From the NCBI RefSeq assembly GCF_900142915.1, contig NZ_FRCM01000005.1:434001-498000 (forward strand): a stretch of DNA of 64,000 bases, in the 5' to 3' direction. Numbering within the stretch: the stretch's first letter is position 1; every line of letters begins with the position of its first letter. This DNA comes from Mucilaginibacter sp. OK098 (GTDB taxonomy: Bacteria; Bacteroidota; Bacteroidia; Sphingobacteriales; Sphingobacteriaceae). The notes beneath the pieces were generated by a model that saw nothing but the letters and a program-made list of their open reading frames with translations, ran no database searches and was not told the origin of the DNA. This document shows, one piece after another, positions 1 through 9,113 of the stretch. A program made the translations under genes and the position numbers.

Positions 1-79
1 TGTAAAAATATTAAACTGGTAATCATGGTCATATCGGGTGGCACGGCAAATATTGATCAACGTCATGGCACCAATAATA

Positions 80-412
80 TTAGATCAACCCCTGGTCTTT
101 CAATCGCTGTACAAGGGTACTGATATTAGCTGTATCATGTTCGCTTTTTAGGTAAATCTCAGTTAGCAAAACCGTTTCCTGATCCAAAATAATATAGGTG
201 ATTACTCTTGCGCCGCCAGATTTGCCTTTGTTGGTTCCCGAAATTGACATACGGATTTTATAGAAATTATTTCCCAGTTCGGTGCCCATCCTGGGATCGA
301 CGGCTAAATCAGCAACCAGTTTAGTTATATCGCTTTTTATTCCAATATGCTTTTTGGCAATTCTTTTTGCTTCTTTTGCAAATTCTGAAGCGATGACAAC
401 CTTATAGCTCAT
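80..412 (-). CDS. RelE/ParE-type toxin of a type II toxin-antitoxin pair
   Basis: This 110-residue protein has the usual length and layout of the RelE/ParE/HigB fold. An N-terminal helix pair (F11-AKEAKRIAKK) is followed by a basic beta sheet with KIRMSISG and GKSGGARVITY near residues 52-72, the signature region of the family. Members are mRNA interferases or gyrase poisons; the sequence does not say which. The start codon lies inside the end of the upstream antitoxin gene (11-base overlap), the usual antitoxin-first arrangement, so the two are probably translationally coupled and repressed by the antitoxin. The family call is firm; target and activity are inference. Confidence 0.82.
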   Translation of the reverse strand: MSYKVVIASEFAKEAKRIAKKHIGIKSDITKLVADLAVDPRMGTELGNNFYKIRMSISGTNKGKSGGARVITYIILDQETVLLTEIYLKSEHDTANISTLVQRLKDQGLI

Positions 413-644
413 TTAAAAACTCACTTGCATCCTGGAGTTTGATTTTGCCTTCTTTGTACAATTTAATCTCCTCCGCAGATTTTCTCAGACGGTCATAAAT
501 CACTTGTTCGGATTTAGATAACGCCTTGCCAGCAGCATCAGGATGCTGATCTATATTGTAATCCAAACCAAAAGCGTCCAAAACAGCTTTAATGGCCTTT
601 TCGGTCTTTTTGTTGTCAATATTTACAGTAAGCGTTGTCATCAT
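402..644 (-). CDS. Antitoxin partner of the RelE/ParE-type toxin
   Basis: A small 80-residue protein starts at one of two adjacent ATG codons (644 or 641). A longer reading frame to 671 exists, but it adds a hydrophobic stretch not expected in an antitoxin. The N-terminal half (TLTVNIDN, then a helix) looks like the short DNA-binding or dimerisation segment seen in Bacteroidota antitoxins. The C-terminal half is charged and helical (SAEEIKLYKEGKIKLQDASEFLNEL region) and would wrap the toxin. The last codons overlap the toxin start. The role rests mainly on size, order and overlap. Confidence 0.7.
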   Translation of the reverse strand: MMTTLTVNIDNKKTEKAIKAVLDAFGLDYNIDQHPDAAGKALSKSEQVIYDRLRKSAEEIKLYKEGKIKLQDASEFLNEL

Positions 645-790
645 AACAAAAATACAATATTCTTTAGACAAGAAAAATATAAATGGTAAAATCGCGTATT
701 GTGCACCTCCGGGTCACCGGGTTATGCTGTAGCAGCACTGTCTCACCGGTAATGTGAAAATGTCCCATCGCTTTCAGTTATTTACAAATG

Positions 791-812
791 CATAAAAAAA
801 ATAATTTTTATG
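791..812. terminator. AT-rich hairpin between the TA pair and fecR
   Basis: CATAAAAA at 791-798 pairs with TTTTTATG at 805-812. It lies in the gap between the divergent TA operon and the fecR-like gene. It may act as a weak terminator or only as a promoter-proximal AT tract; no stronger signal is visible in the 194-base gap. Confidence 0.3.
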
Positions 813-865
813 TGTGTTGAGGAAAAGAATGTGCTCTATTACTATAACAACCAATTATAAATTTC

Positions 866-2011
866 ATGACTCCAAAGGAATATATTTCATTATATGAAAA
901 ATGTAATGCCGGCAATTGTACTGTTGACGAAAAAAAACTATTGGAGGAATACCAGGATAATTTTGAGCTTACTGAAGGCGAATGGAATGCCGGCATGGGT
1001 ACAAAAGAGGAGGTAAGATCAGCTATTTATAATAAACTGCAGAAAAACATAGGCGGTGCTCCGGTGAGAAAATTGGTCCCTGCCAGGTATTGGGTGGCAG
1101 CAGCCAGTGTGATTTTGGCACTATCAGTAAGCCTGTTATTATTTAGAGATAAGAAAGCCAGTGAAGTACGGACAAATAACCCAACAGCGTATATAAAGCA
1201 CGATATTTTACCTGGCGGCAATAAGGCCATACTTACACTGGCAAACGGCAGCAAAATTATACTGGGAAATTCAGGGCGCATCACATTAACCAACCAAGGG
1301 CAGGCAACTATTAATAAGTTGAACAATGGCCAGTTGGTTTATAGCGTCAACAGTAAACAGGCCCAAAGCACCACATTATATAATACCGCAACCACGCCAA
1401 AAGGCGGTCAATATGAGGTAGTGCTTTCTGATGGCACAAAAGTGTGGCTTAACGCGGCATCTTCATTAAAATACCCGGTTGTGTTTTCAGGTAATGAGCG
1501 CCATGTTGAGTTAACAGGCGAAGCCTATTTTGAAGTGGCAAAAAATAAGAAAATGCCTTTTTCGGTAGCTGTAAAAGGGACCAGCATCCAGGTTTTAGGG
1601 ACTCATTTTAATGTAATGGCCTATGATGACGATAGCAACATGATAACAACCTTACTTGAAGGTTCAGTAAAGCTGAGAAAAGAAGGCGCAGAAACATTGT
1701 TAAAACCCGGACAGCAGGCCGTACTTGCCGATGGACAAGCTAACTATCGGGTGTCAGAGGTAAATACCGATGAAGCAGTGGCCTGGAAAAATGGCTATTT
1801 TATATTTGATAACGAAAACATCCAGAGTATTATGAAAAGAGTTGCACGCTGGTATGATGTGGATGTGAAATATAACGGTGCAGTAAAAGATCAGGATTTT
1901 GGAGGAGCGGTTTCCCGTTTTTCAAATGTAACCGAGTTATTAAAAGTATTGGAGTTAACCGGAACTATTCACTTTAAGATAGAAGGGAGGGCTATCACAG
2001 TTATGCCTTAA
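866..2011 (+). CDS. FecR-family anti-sigma factor of the glycan locus
   Basis: This 381-residue inner-membrane regulator has the complete FecR/PupR architecture: a cytoplasmic sigma-binding segment (about 1-65), one transmembrane helix (about 72-91, YWVAAASVILALSVSLLLF), a periplasmic FecR beta domain (GGQYEVVLSDGTKVWLNAAS near 175-195, GEAYFEVA near 219) and a C-terminal DUF4974-like domain (FDNENIQSIMKRVARWYDV). In this family the protein senses the signalling (STN) domain of its partner SusC and controls an ECF sigma factor. It sits 125 bases upstream of susC, whose product does carry an STN domain. No ECF sigma gene lies beside it; a toxin-antitoxin pair occupies the upstream position. 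Confidence 0.93.
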   Translation: MTPKEYISLYEKCNAGNCTVDEKKLLEEYQDNFELTEGEWNAGMGTKEEVRSAIYNKLQKNIGGAPVRKLVPARYWVAAASVILALSVSLLLFRDKKASEVRTNNPTAYIKHDILPGGNKAILTLANGSKIILGNSGRITLTNQGQATINKLNNGQLVYSVNSKQAQSTTLYNTATTPKGGQYEVVLSDGTKVWLNAASSLKYPVVFSGNERHVELTGEAYFEVAKNKKMPFSVAVKGTSIQVLGTHFNVMAYDDDSNMITTLLEGSVKLRKEGAETLLKPGQQAVLADGQANYRVSEVNTDEAVAWKNGYFIFDNENIQSIMKRVARWYDVDVKYNGAVKDQDFGGAVSRFSNVTELLKVLELTGTIHFKIEGRAITVMP

Positions 2012-2136
2012 AACCATAGCTAAAACCTAAAAAGCCAGGAGCGTTAGAGCGCCCCTGACTTAAGCACTGCCAGGCAGCGCCAGGTAAAATACATTAATTG
2101 CTTCAACAACCAATTGTAATTTAACCCTATAAACAA

Positions 2137-5100
2137 ATGTATAAACTTTACACTGTATTTATATGCAGGTATATCCTTCGCATACAAAATAAATTTCTGC
2201 TCATTATGAAACTCACCTTGGTTTTATTGATATCGGGCATGTTACATGTGAGCGCCAGCACCTACGCTCAAAATATTAATTTATCCGTAAAGGAGGTGTC
2301 TTTAAAAAAGGTTTTTAAAGAATTAAGGCAGCAAAGCGGTTATAACTTTTTGTATAACTCAAAAATGCTGAATGAAACCGTCCCGGTTAGCTTATCAGTT
2401 AAAAACATGCCTATTAATGAAGTGCTTGATAAGTGTTTCAATAACCAGCCCGTAACGTACCTGATTGTTGATAATACGGTTATAGTTAAGAGAAAAACAA
2501 CCGTATCAGCATCAGCCGCACGGCAAATTACTATTTCCGGTACCGTAAATGATATAAAGGGCGATCCTATCCCCGGTGTTAATGTAAAGCTAAAAGGCAC
2601 ACAACAAGGCACAGCTACCGATTTGCAGGGTAACTATAAGTTGAATGCGCCCAACGGTGACGGAACACTGGTATTCAGCTTTATTGGCTTTGAGACCAAA
2701 GAAGTAACTATAAATAATAACATGCACATTAACGTTACTTTAAAACAGCAGTCGGCCGCGCTTTCAGAAATTGTGGTTACTGCCCTTGGTGTAAGGCGTT
2801 CTGAAAAGTCGCTTACTTATTCAACGCAACAGGTTGACGGGGATGAGTTAACAAGAGTAAAAAGCGATAACCTGATGAATGCGCTGAACGGAAAAGTAGC
2901 AGGCTTATCCATTTCGCCAAGTGCTTCGGGTGTAGGAGGTTCTGTAAAAGTTATTTTAAGAGGTAACAGATCCGCCAATGGCAATAACCAGCCATTGTAT
3001 GTTATTGACGGGGTGCCTATTACCAATGGCTCAAATGCCAATATGCAGCCTACCGGAACATTCGGTGGTAGCCCTGATGGTGGAGACGGCATCTCAAACC
3101 TTAACCCTGAAGATATAGCCAATATATCGGTACTTAAAGGCGCCGCTGCCGCAGCTTTGTATGGCAGCCAGGCGCAAAATGGGGTAATATTGATCACTAC
3201 AAAAAAAGGAAGGGCCGGAAAAGCGCAGATCAGCTATTCTTCAACCTTTGCTGTGGATCATGTTGCATATGAACCGCAGTTTCAAAATAGCTACGGACAA
3301 ACAAAAAGCGGTGCAATTGATAGCTGGGGAGCCGGTATTTCTGGCAGCCAGGATAATTTGAAGAACTTTTTTCAAAACGGCACCAACTGGACTAACGCAG
3401 TAAACCTTTCGGCCGGATCAGAAGTGGCGCAAACTTATTTTTCATATGCCAATACACATGCAAAAGGTGTGGAGCCTGGTAACGTGCTTGACCGTAATAA
3501 CTTTAATTTAAGAGAAACTGCAAAGTTTTTCGACAATAAATTAACAGTTGATGCAAATATTAACTACATCAATCAAAAGATAAATAACTCGCCGAGTTTT
3601 GGCTTATACCTAAATCCATTAACCGGTTTATACCTGTTTCCAAGAGGATTAGATATCAATACTTATAAAAATAGCTACCTTTTTGATAACCAAACCGGAT
3701 TTGCACGCCAAAACTGGTTCACCAATGATAATTTACAGCAAAACCCATGGTGGATAATAAACAGGGATCCAAACTTCGGAACCCGTAACCGCGTTTTATT
3801 AAACGGAAGTGTTAGATATGATGTGGCCAGTTGGTTGAGCATCCAGGTAAGGGGCAATGTCGACCGCACAAACGACAACTATGAACAAGACAGGTACTCG
3901 GGCACCAATTCATTATTTAACTCGAACGGGAATGGTTTTTTAAATTTAAGCGATCAAACCGTTGAACAAAAGTACGGGGACCTGATTGCAAACTTTACCG
4001 TTCCAATGCACTCGCCTTTTAAAATAAATGGTTTAGTGGGTGGTAGTATTACAGATAATATTACCCGCGGGCTTTCACTGAATGGTAACCTTTCGACCCC
4101 TGACTTTTTTACACCAGGTAATGTTATTGCTTCATTAGGCGGAACTACTTCCAACACAACCAGCAATACAGTAGGGATAGCGCCAAACCATAGCCAGCTG
4201 CAGGCGTTATTTGGCAATGCCAACTTTTCGTACCAGGATTGGCTGTATCTGACAGTTACCGGCAGAAATGATTGGTCGTCAAACCTGGCGTTTACACCCA
4301 ATGTTTCTTATTTCTACCCTTCGGTGGGCTTGTCTGCCATACTTAACCAGGCTTTAAATTTACCTAAGGTTATAAACTATGCAAAAGTAAGAGGTACTTA
4401 TGCAGAGGTTGGTAATACTATTCCTCCTTACCTTACTTCGGTGCAAAACACACAGAATGCTGCAGGGCAATTGGTTTTTAATACGGCAGCAGCTTTCAGA
4501 ACACTGAAGCCTGAAAGAACAAAATCTATTGAATTAGGAACTGACCTTAGGTTTTTGGATAACAGGCTTAACTTTAGCTTTACGTATTATAAAACCAATA
4601 CCCGCGATCAATATTTCCCGGTACAGCCAATTACAGCTTCGTTGTTTTCAACCGGCTATGTTAATGCAGGCAATGTGCAAAATAGCGGTATAGAATTCAT
4701 ATTGGGTTATGAGGTTGTGCGTGGTAAAGATTTTACCTGGAACACCGCCATAAACGGTGCTAAAAACACCAACAAAATTATTGATGTTGATAGCAAGGAC
4801 GGGATAAACTCATTTGTTTTAACAGGGAATGGCAACAATAATTATGAGTCGCACCTGGCCGTTGGCGGATCGTATGGCGATATCTATGGTTATAGCCTAA
4901 CCCGTGATTCACAGGGACGGATTGTGTTAAACGGAAGCGGAACTGCTGCAAACCCATACACACCACAGGCAAATAAAACATTTTCGCTTTTAGGGAATCC
5001 AAATCCAAAATTTCAATTAGGATGGAGTAACAGTTTTGATTATAAAAACTTCAGCCTGAGCTTCCTGATTGACGGAAAATTTGGCGGACAGGTATTGTCA

Positions 5101-5517
5101 ATGACCCAGGCTATTCTGGATCAGAATGGTGTATCAAAAGTAACCGGCGATGCACGCAACGCGGGTGGTGTAAAAGTTAATGGTGTGGATAAAAGCGGAA
5201 ACGTTGTAAGCACAGTAAATGCCCAGGCCTGGTACCAAACTATTGGCGGCAGAGATGGGATAACCGATCAATACATTTATAGCGCAACGGTTATACGGTT
5301 ACGTGAAGCAGCTATTGGCTATACCATGCCGATATCAAATAGCGCTTTTAAAAGTGTTAAAGTTTCTGTAACAGGCAGAAACCTGGTTTATTTCCATAAG
5401 AAAGCACCTTTTGATCCTGAACTAACCATGTCAACAGGAAACGGGCTTTCGGGTGTTGATGTGTTTAACCAGCCGGCAACCCGCAACGTAGGTTTAAACT
5501 TAAATGTTTCGTTTTAA
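2137..5517 (+). CDS. SusC/RagA-type TonB-dependent outer-membrane transporter
   Basis: This 1126-residue porin imports oligosaccharides across the outer membrane using TonB energy. In order it shows a long Sphingobacteria-type signal region (hydrophobic core MKLTLVLLISGMLHVSAS, end of signal near TYAQ), an STN signalling domain (about 45-118), a carboxypeptidase-regulatory-like beta domain (about 130-205, ending in the sheet with GTATDLQGNYKL), a plug (LMNALNGKVAGL, PLYVIDGVPI) and a large beta barrel ending in a terminal Phe (NLNVSF). I kept the first ATG (2137) because SusC proteins in this group often have about 25 residues before the hydrophobic core; 2206 is the alternative. The susD gene follows after 23 bases. 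The STN domain links it to the FecR protein upstream. Confidence 0.96.
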   Translation: MYKLYTVFICRYILRIQNKFLLIMKLTLVLLISGMLHVSASTYAQNINLSVKEVSLKKVFKELRQQSGYNFLYNSKMLNETVPVSLSVKNMPINEVLDKCFNNQPVTYLIVDNTVIVKRKTTVSASAARQITISGTVNDIKGDPIPGVNVKLKGTQQGTATDLQGNYKLNAPNGDGTLVFSFIGFETKEVTINNNMHINVTLKQQSAALSEIVVTALGVRRSEKSLTYSTQQVDGDELTRVKSDNLMNALNGKVAGLSISPSASGVGGSVKVILRGNRSANGNNQPLYVIDGVPITNGSNANMQPTGTFGGSPDGGDGISNLNPEDIANISVLKGAAAAALYGSQAQNGVILITTKKGRAGKAQISYSSTFAVDHVAYEPQFQNSYGQTKSGAIDSWGAGISGSQDNLKNFFQNGTNWTNAVNLSAGSEVAQTYFSYANTHAKGVEPGNVLDRNNFNLRETAKFFDNKLTVDANINYINQKINNSPSFGLYLNPLTGLYLFPRGLDINTYKNSYLFDNQTGFARQNWFTNDNLQQNPWWIINRDPNFGTRNRVLLNGSVRYDVASWLSIQVRGNVDRTNDNYEQDRYSGTNSLFNSNGNGFLNLSDQTVEQKYGDLIANFTVPMHSPFKINGLVGGSITDNITRGLSLNGNLSTPDFFTPGNVIASLGGTTSNTTSNTVGIAPNHSQLQALFGNANFSYQDWLYLTVTGRNDWSSNLAFTPNVSYFYPSVGLSAILNQALNLPKVINYAKVRGTYAEVGNTIPPYLTSVQNTQNAAGQLVFNTAAAFRTLKPERTKSIELGTDLRFLDNRLNFSFTYYKTNTRDQYFPVQPITASLFSTGYVNAGNVQNSGIEFILGYEVVRGKDFTWNTAINGAKNTNKIIDVDSKDGINSFVLTGNGNNNYESHLAVGGSYGDIYGYSLTRDSQGRIVLNGSGTAANPYTPQANKTFSLLGNPNPKFQLGWSNSFDYKNFSLSFLIDGKFGGQVLSMTQAILDQNGVSKVTGDARNAGGVKVNGVDKSGNVVSTVNAQAWYQTIGGRDGITDQYIYSATVIRLREAAIGYTMPISNSAFKSVKVSVTGRNLVYFHKKAPFDPELTMSTGNGLSGVDVFNQPATRNVGLNLNVSF

Positions 5518-5540
5518 TCACTGATCTCAATTTACTAGTC

Positions 5541-7145
5541 ATGAAAATAAACTTAAAATATATAATAGCAGGCGGACAACGTAATTATAAAATTATGGCG
5601 TCAGCTTTAATTATACTTGGTGTAAGCAGTTGCACCAAAAACTTCGAGAAGTATAATACCAACCCCAATGCACTTTCCGTTAATCAAACCATAGCCATAC
5701 TTCCAACGGCATTTGGCCCGTTGGAGCAGGCTATATACAGTAACTACCAGGTGGCTCAAAACTTAAGCGCCGATGCTTACTCTGGCTATATGATGTCTCC
5801 TGATCCTTTCAGGGGAGGCATTAATAACTTAAATTATGCTTTGGTTGATGGCTGGAACCAGGCAGGTTTTAATGATCAATATAACCTGGTTATGGGGCCG
5901 GTAAGTAAAATAGCAGCTACCGGAGCCAGGACAAAAGCGCCCGATCTTTGGGCAGTTGCCCTATTAATACGGGTTGAAGCGATGGACAGGGTTACAGACC
6001 GGTTTGGACCGATCCCCTATAGCAAAGCCGGAACCGCCATTACCAGCATTTCGTATGATGATCAAAAAACGGTTTATCAGCAATTTTTTAGCCAGATAGA
6101 TACAGCGGCCAATAATTTGCAAGCTTATATTGCTGCCAACCCGGGCAAAAAGCCATTGGCCGGCAGCGACCTGATATTTAACGGCGATTATACAAAGTGG
6201 CTTAAGTTTGCCAATTCCCTTCGTTTACGTTTAGCTATGCGCATTGTAAAAGCAGACGCTGCAACTGCTCAGCAACAAGCCGAAAAAGCAATGAGCGCAG
6301 TAGGTGGGTTGTTAACAACTCCGGCAGATGATGCAGCCATAGCACAATCAGGCGGCAGATCAAACGATCTTTGGGTGGTAACTGATCCTTATGATGATAA
6401 CCGGATGGGAGCGTCTTTTCAATCCTATTTAACAGGGTACAATGACCCCCGCTTACCCGTATATTGTAAACCGGCCACTGATGCGCTTTTTGCGGGCCAG
6501 TACATCGGCATCCGCATTGGAAGCAATATCCTGTCAAGGCCCGATTATGATACCTATGCAAGCTTAAACACCGCAACTACGTTTACGCAAACAGCGCCTC
6601 AATTAATAATGACCGCTGCCGAAATGTGGTTTTTAAAGGCTGAAGCTGCTTTACGCGGCTGGGCTGGTGCAGGCGATGCACAAACTAATTATGAAACCGG
6701 GATTGGTACCTCCATGCAGCAATGGGGTGTATCCGCAGGTAGCTATATCAGTAATACAGTAAGCAAACCTGGTGCTTATACCGATCCTAAAAACAATGTG
6801 AATAATTCACCAGCGCTTAGTTCAATCACCATAAAATGGGATCCGCTTGCGGGTAATGAGCAAAAGCTGGAACGCATTATTACCCAAAAATGGCTGGCTA
6901 TATTTCCTGATGGACAGGAAGCTTGGGCAGATTACCGCAGAACAGGATATCCTAAATTATTTACCGTGGTAAATAATAACAGCAACAACACTATTGATAC
7001 ACAGATCCAGATCAGGAGACTCCCTTTCCCTACCAGCGAATACAATAATAACGGTGCGGCGGTTAAAAACGCGCTCACCTTATTGGGCGGTGCGGATAAT
7101 GGCGGCACCCGGTTATGGTGGGATGTTAATAAAGCTAATTTTTAA
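5541..7145 (+). CDS. SusD/RagB-family glycan-binding lipoprotein
   Basis: This 534-residue surface lipoprotein closes the SusC channel and captures glycan. The N-terminus is hydrophobic and ends in a lipobox (LGVSSC, Cys31), after which the mature chain begins KNFEKYNTNPN, typical of the SusD-like_2 branch. TPR-type helices follow (WAVALLIRVEAMDRVTDRFGPIPYSKA), and the C-terminal part has the ERIITQKWLAIFPDGQEAWADYRR block strongly conserved in this family. It is coupled to susC and followed by a terminator-like hairpin (7164-7198), so the downstream glycosidases may be transcribed partly on their own. Confidence 0.95.
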   Translation: MKINLKYIIAGGQRNYKIMASALIILGVSSCTKNFEKYNTNPNALSVNQTIAILPTAFGPLEQAIYSNYQVAQNLSADAYSGYMMSPDPFRGGINNLNYALVDGWNQAGFNDQYNLVMGPVSKIAATGARTKAPDLWAVALLIRVEAMDRVTDRFGPIPYSKAGTAITSISYDDQKTVYQQFFSQIDTAANNLQAYIAANPGKKPLAGSDLIFNGDYTKWLKFANSLRLRLAMRIVKADAATAQQQAEKAMSAVGGLLTTPADDAAIAQSGGRSNDLWVVTDPYDDNRMGASFQSYLTGYNDPRLPVYCKPATDALFAGQYIGIRIGSNILSRPDYDTYASLNTATTFTQTAPQLIMTAAEMWFLKAEAALRGWAGAGDAQTNYETGIGTSMQQWGVSAGSYISNTVSKPGAYTDPKNNVNNSPALSSITIKWDPLAGNEQKLERIITQKWLAIFPDGQEAWADYRRTGYPKLFTVVNNNSNNTIDTQIQIRRLPFPTSEYNNNGAAVKNALTLLGGADNGGTRLWWDVNKANF

Positions 7146-7163
7146 CAACCTAAACCAATCACT

Positions 7164-7198
7164 ACAATAAGCGGCGTTTTTATAGACCCGCTTATTGT
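7164..7198 (+). terminator. Hairpin after susD
   Basis: An 11-base perfect stem (ACAATAAGCGG at 7164-7174 with CCGCTTATTGT at 7188-7198) with a 13-base loop lies 18 bases after the susD stop. It lacks a long T run, so it may trim or stabilise the susCD message rather than end it. Confidence 0.5.
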
Positions 7199-7444
7199 TA
7201 AATCAATTTAAAGGATGGATAAGAATTTTGGATGTCTCAATCCATTTGTTAAACAGGCAGGGATATAGCAACAGCTGAAACAAAACTTAAACAGCCAACT
7301 GTTGTACTATTATATGTTAAACCAGTACTATGCTAAAGTGCATAGGCAACATAAGAATAGATTTTAAGATGTCTGTATAGCACGCATTAACAATAACTCA
7401 GAATGAGAACTGGGTTGAGTTGATTGGTTTAGTTGATTAACCTT

Positions 7445-7473
7445 AAAGAGCCCTTTTTTTAAAGGGTTCTTTT
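7445..7473 (+). terminator. Intrinsic terminator in the susD to GH18 gap
   Basis: AAAGAGCCCTTT pairs with AAAGGGTTCTTT around a short T loop and is followed by T residues. It lies in the 505-base gap 7146-7650. Apart from this hairpin, the one at 7164 and the AT-rich leader before 7651, I see no gene in that gap. The position suggests that the first GH18 gene has its own promoter downstream. Confidence 0.6.
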
Positions 7474-7650
7474 AAAACCTTAGATAATAATATGAAACAA
7501 CAATGAGATAGAAGCTTTAACCGCGCTGATCAAATACCAACCTTATCATTAAAACATCGCTTAAATAAAAACTAACGCCTATTGTAAAACCAACTGAGAA
7601 AACAGCATACAATTATAACACCAATTATAAACCGTAAAATCAAAAAAACA

Positions 7651-8952
7651 ATGAGAAAAGCTTATTTTTTGCCACTAAGCAATATGTTATTGCTTGGTGG
7701 GGTGCTACTTTTAACAGCCCAATCATGTAAAAAGGATGTTGTTAATAACGGTAATCCGCAAAGTATAGGGAACTTTAAAAGTAACCTTGCCGCTGCAAAT
7801 ACCGATAGTATTTTGATCGCCTATAAAAAAACCAACCACGAAATTTCTGCCGGCTTTTACAGGTCATATGGATCTCCTACTGGCGGCGGTGCTGATATAT
7901 CGGGGATGGCGGCTTTGCCGGACAGCCTTGATGTTGCCATTGCTTTTGGATTTGGGAGCGGTTCTTCTGCTAATGAACAAACGCAAATGAAGAATACCGT
8001 GATTCCTGCTTTACATGCTAAAGGAACTAAAGTAATTGTTACCGGTAATCTGGATATCGCCTCGGGTGTTCCGCATACTACGGCAGGATACCAAACAACG
8101 GCGAAAACGATAATGGATAGCATTGTTAATAAATATGGTTTTGATGGGTTTGATATTGATGTTGAAAGTAACCCTACAGGAACTACATTAACAGATATGA
8201 CAGGGGTTTATACAGCGCTTTCAGCTTACCTGGGCCCAAAATCAGGAACTACAAAGCTGCTTACCTTTGATACCAACCAGGGCGGAAGCAATAGTCTTTT
8301 TCGGAATGTTTACACTATGGTTAGTTATGTATGGTTCCAGGCTTACGGCCAGGGAACATCCAATCTTCAATCTACCATAAATACTTTTACGCCATATATC
8401 AGTTCGACCCAATTTGTACCAGGGTTTTCATTTTATGAAGAAAATGGTTATCCAACTAATTATTGGGATGATGTTACCTACCCTGAAAATGGTACAGGCA
8501 ATGCCTATAACATGGCAAGATGGGAACCAAGCAGTGGTAAAAAAGGCGGTGTGTTTGGCTATGCCATTGACCGCGACGCCCCACTTACTTCAATGCATGA
8601 TAATACGAACCGGCCTGCAAATTACAGGGTAACTAACGACCTGATCAAAATTATGAATCCTGTTGGTGGCGGAACCGGAGGAGGCGGTGTGGTTTTTTAT
8701 CAAAATGTGAGCGATGCAGGTACGGCAACATCAGCTATCCCCAAAGGCAGTTATACCTTAACGCAGCTACAAAGCTATGGTTTTGTGAAAAACTGGGCAT
8801 CTTCTGTTATCATCCCGGCAGGTTGGAAGGTAATTATGTATACATCCAGCAGCTTTACAGGTACTTCATGGACACTTACATCCAGCAATTCAAACTTTAC
8901 ACTGCTTAGCCCCAGTGCTAATGATAAAGTAAACTCAGTTAAAATTCAATAG
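7651..8952 (+). CDS. GH18 endo-beta-N-acetylglucosaminidase-like lipoprotein with C-terminal beta domain
   Basis: This 433-residue exported lipoprotein (signal ending in SC at 25-26) carries a GH18 barrel. The catalytic signature DGFDIDVE is at residues 165-172, with E172 as expected proton donor and D170 assisting; this motif cuts the beta-1,4 bond in chitobiose units. Residues from about 350 to the end follow a GGGTGGGG linker and form a separate beta-rich module (FYQNVSDAG, YTLTQLQSYGF, WKVIMYTSSSFTGTSW) that resembles a beta/gamma-crystallin fold and may bind glycan or the cell surface. Its place behind SusCD with a second GH18 gene supports a role in glycan release. Chitinase activity cannot be excluded. 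Confidence 0.88.
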   Translation: MRKAYFLPLSNMLLLGGVLLLTAQSCKKDVVNNGNPQSIGNFKSNLAAANTDSILIAYKKTNHEISAGFYRSYGSPTGGGADISGMAALPDSLDVAIAFGFGSGSSANEQTQMKNTVIPALHAKGTKVIVTGNLDIASGVPHTTAGYQTTAKTIMDSIVNKYGFDGFDIDVESNPTGTTLTDMTGVYTALSAYLGPKSGTTKLLTFDTNQGGSNSLFRNVYTMVSYVWFQAYGQGTSNLQSTINTFTPYISSTQFVPGFSFYEENGYPTNYWDDVTYPENGTGNAYNMARWEPSSGKKGGVFGYAIDRDAPLTSMHDNTNRPANYRVTNDLIKIMNPVGGGTGGGGVVFYQNVSDAGTATSAIPKGSYTLTQLQSYGFVKNWASSVIIPAGWKVIMYTSSSFTGTSWTLTSSNSNFTLLSPSANDKVNSVKIQ

Positions 8953-8966
8953 ACATTATTTTATCT

Positions 8967-8998
8967 CTTAGGTACTGGTTATATAACCAGTACCTAAG
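8967..8998. repeat. 32-base perfect palindrome between the two GH18 genes
   Basis: CTTAGGTACTGGTTAT (8967-8982) is followed directly by its exact reverse complement (8983-8998). It lies 14 bases after the first GH18 stop. It has no T run, so a processing or stabilising hairpin, or a protein-binding site, is as likely as a terminator. Confidence 0.7.
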
Positions 8999-9113
8999 GA
9001 TTTGCTCAAATAAATTTTACAGATACCAAATTAAAACAACAGGCCTATGGATAAATAAAAAACAGCGTAACTAAATCAATAACCAATTTTTTAATAAACC
9101 AAAAAAATAAAAA

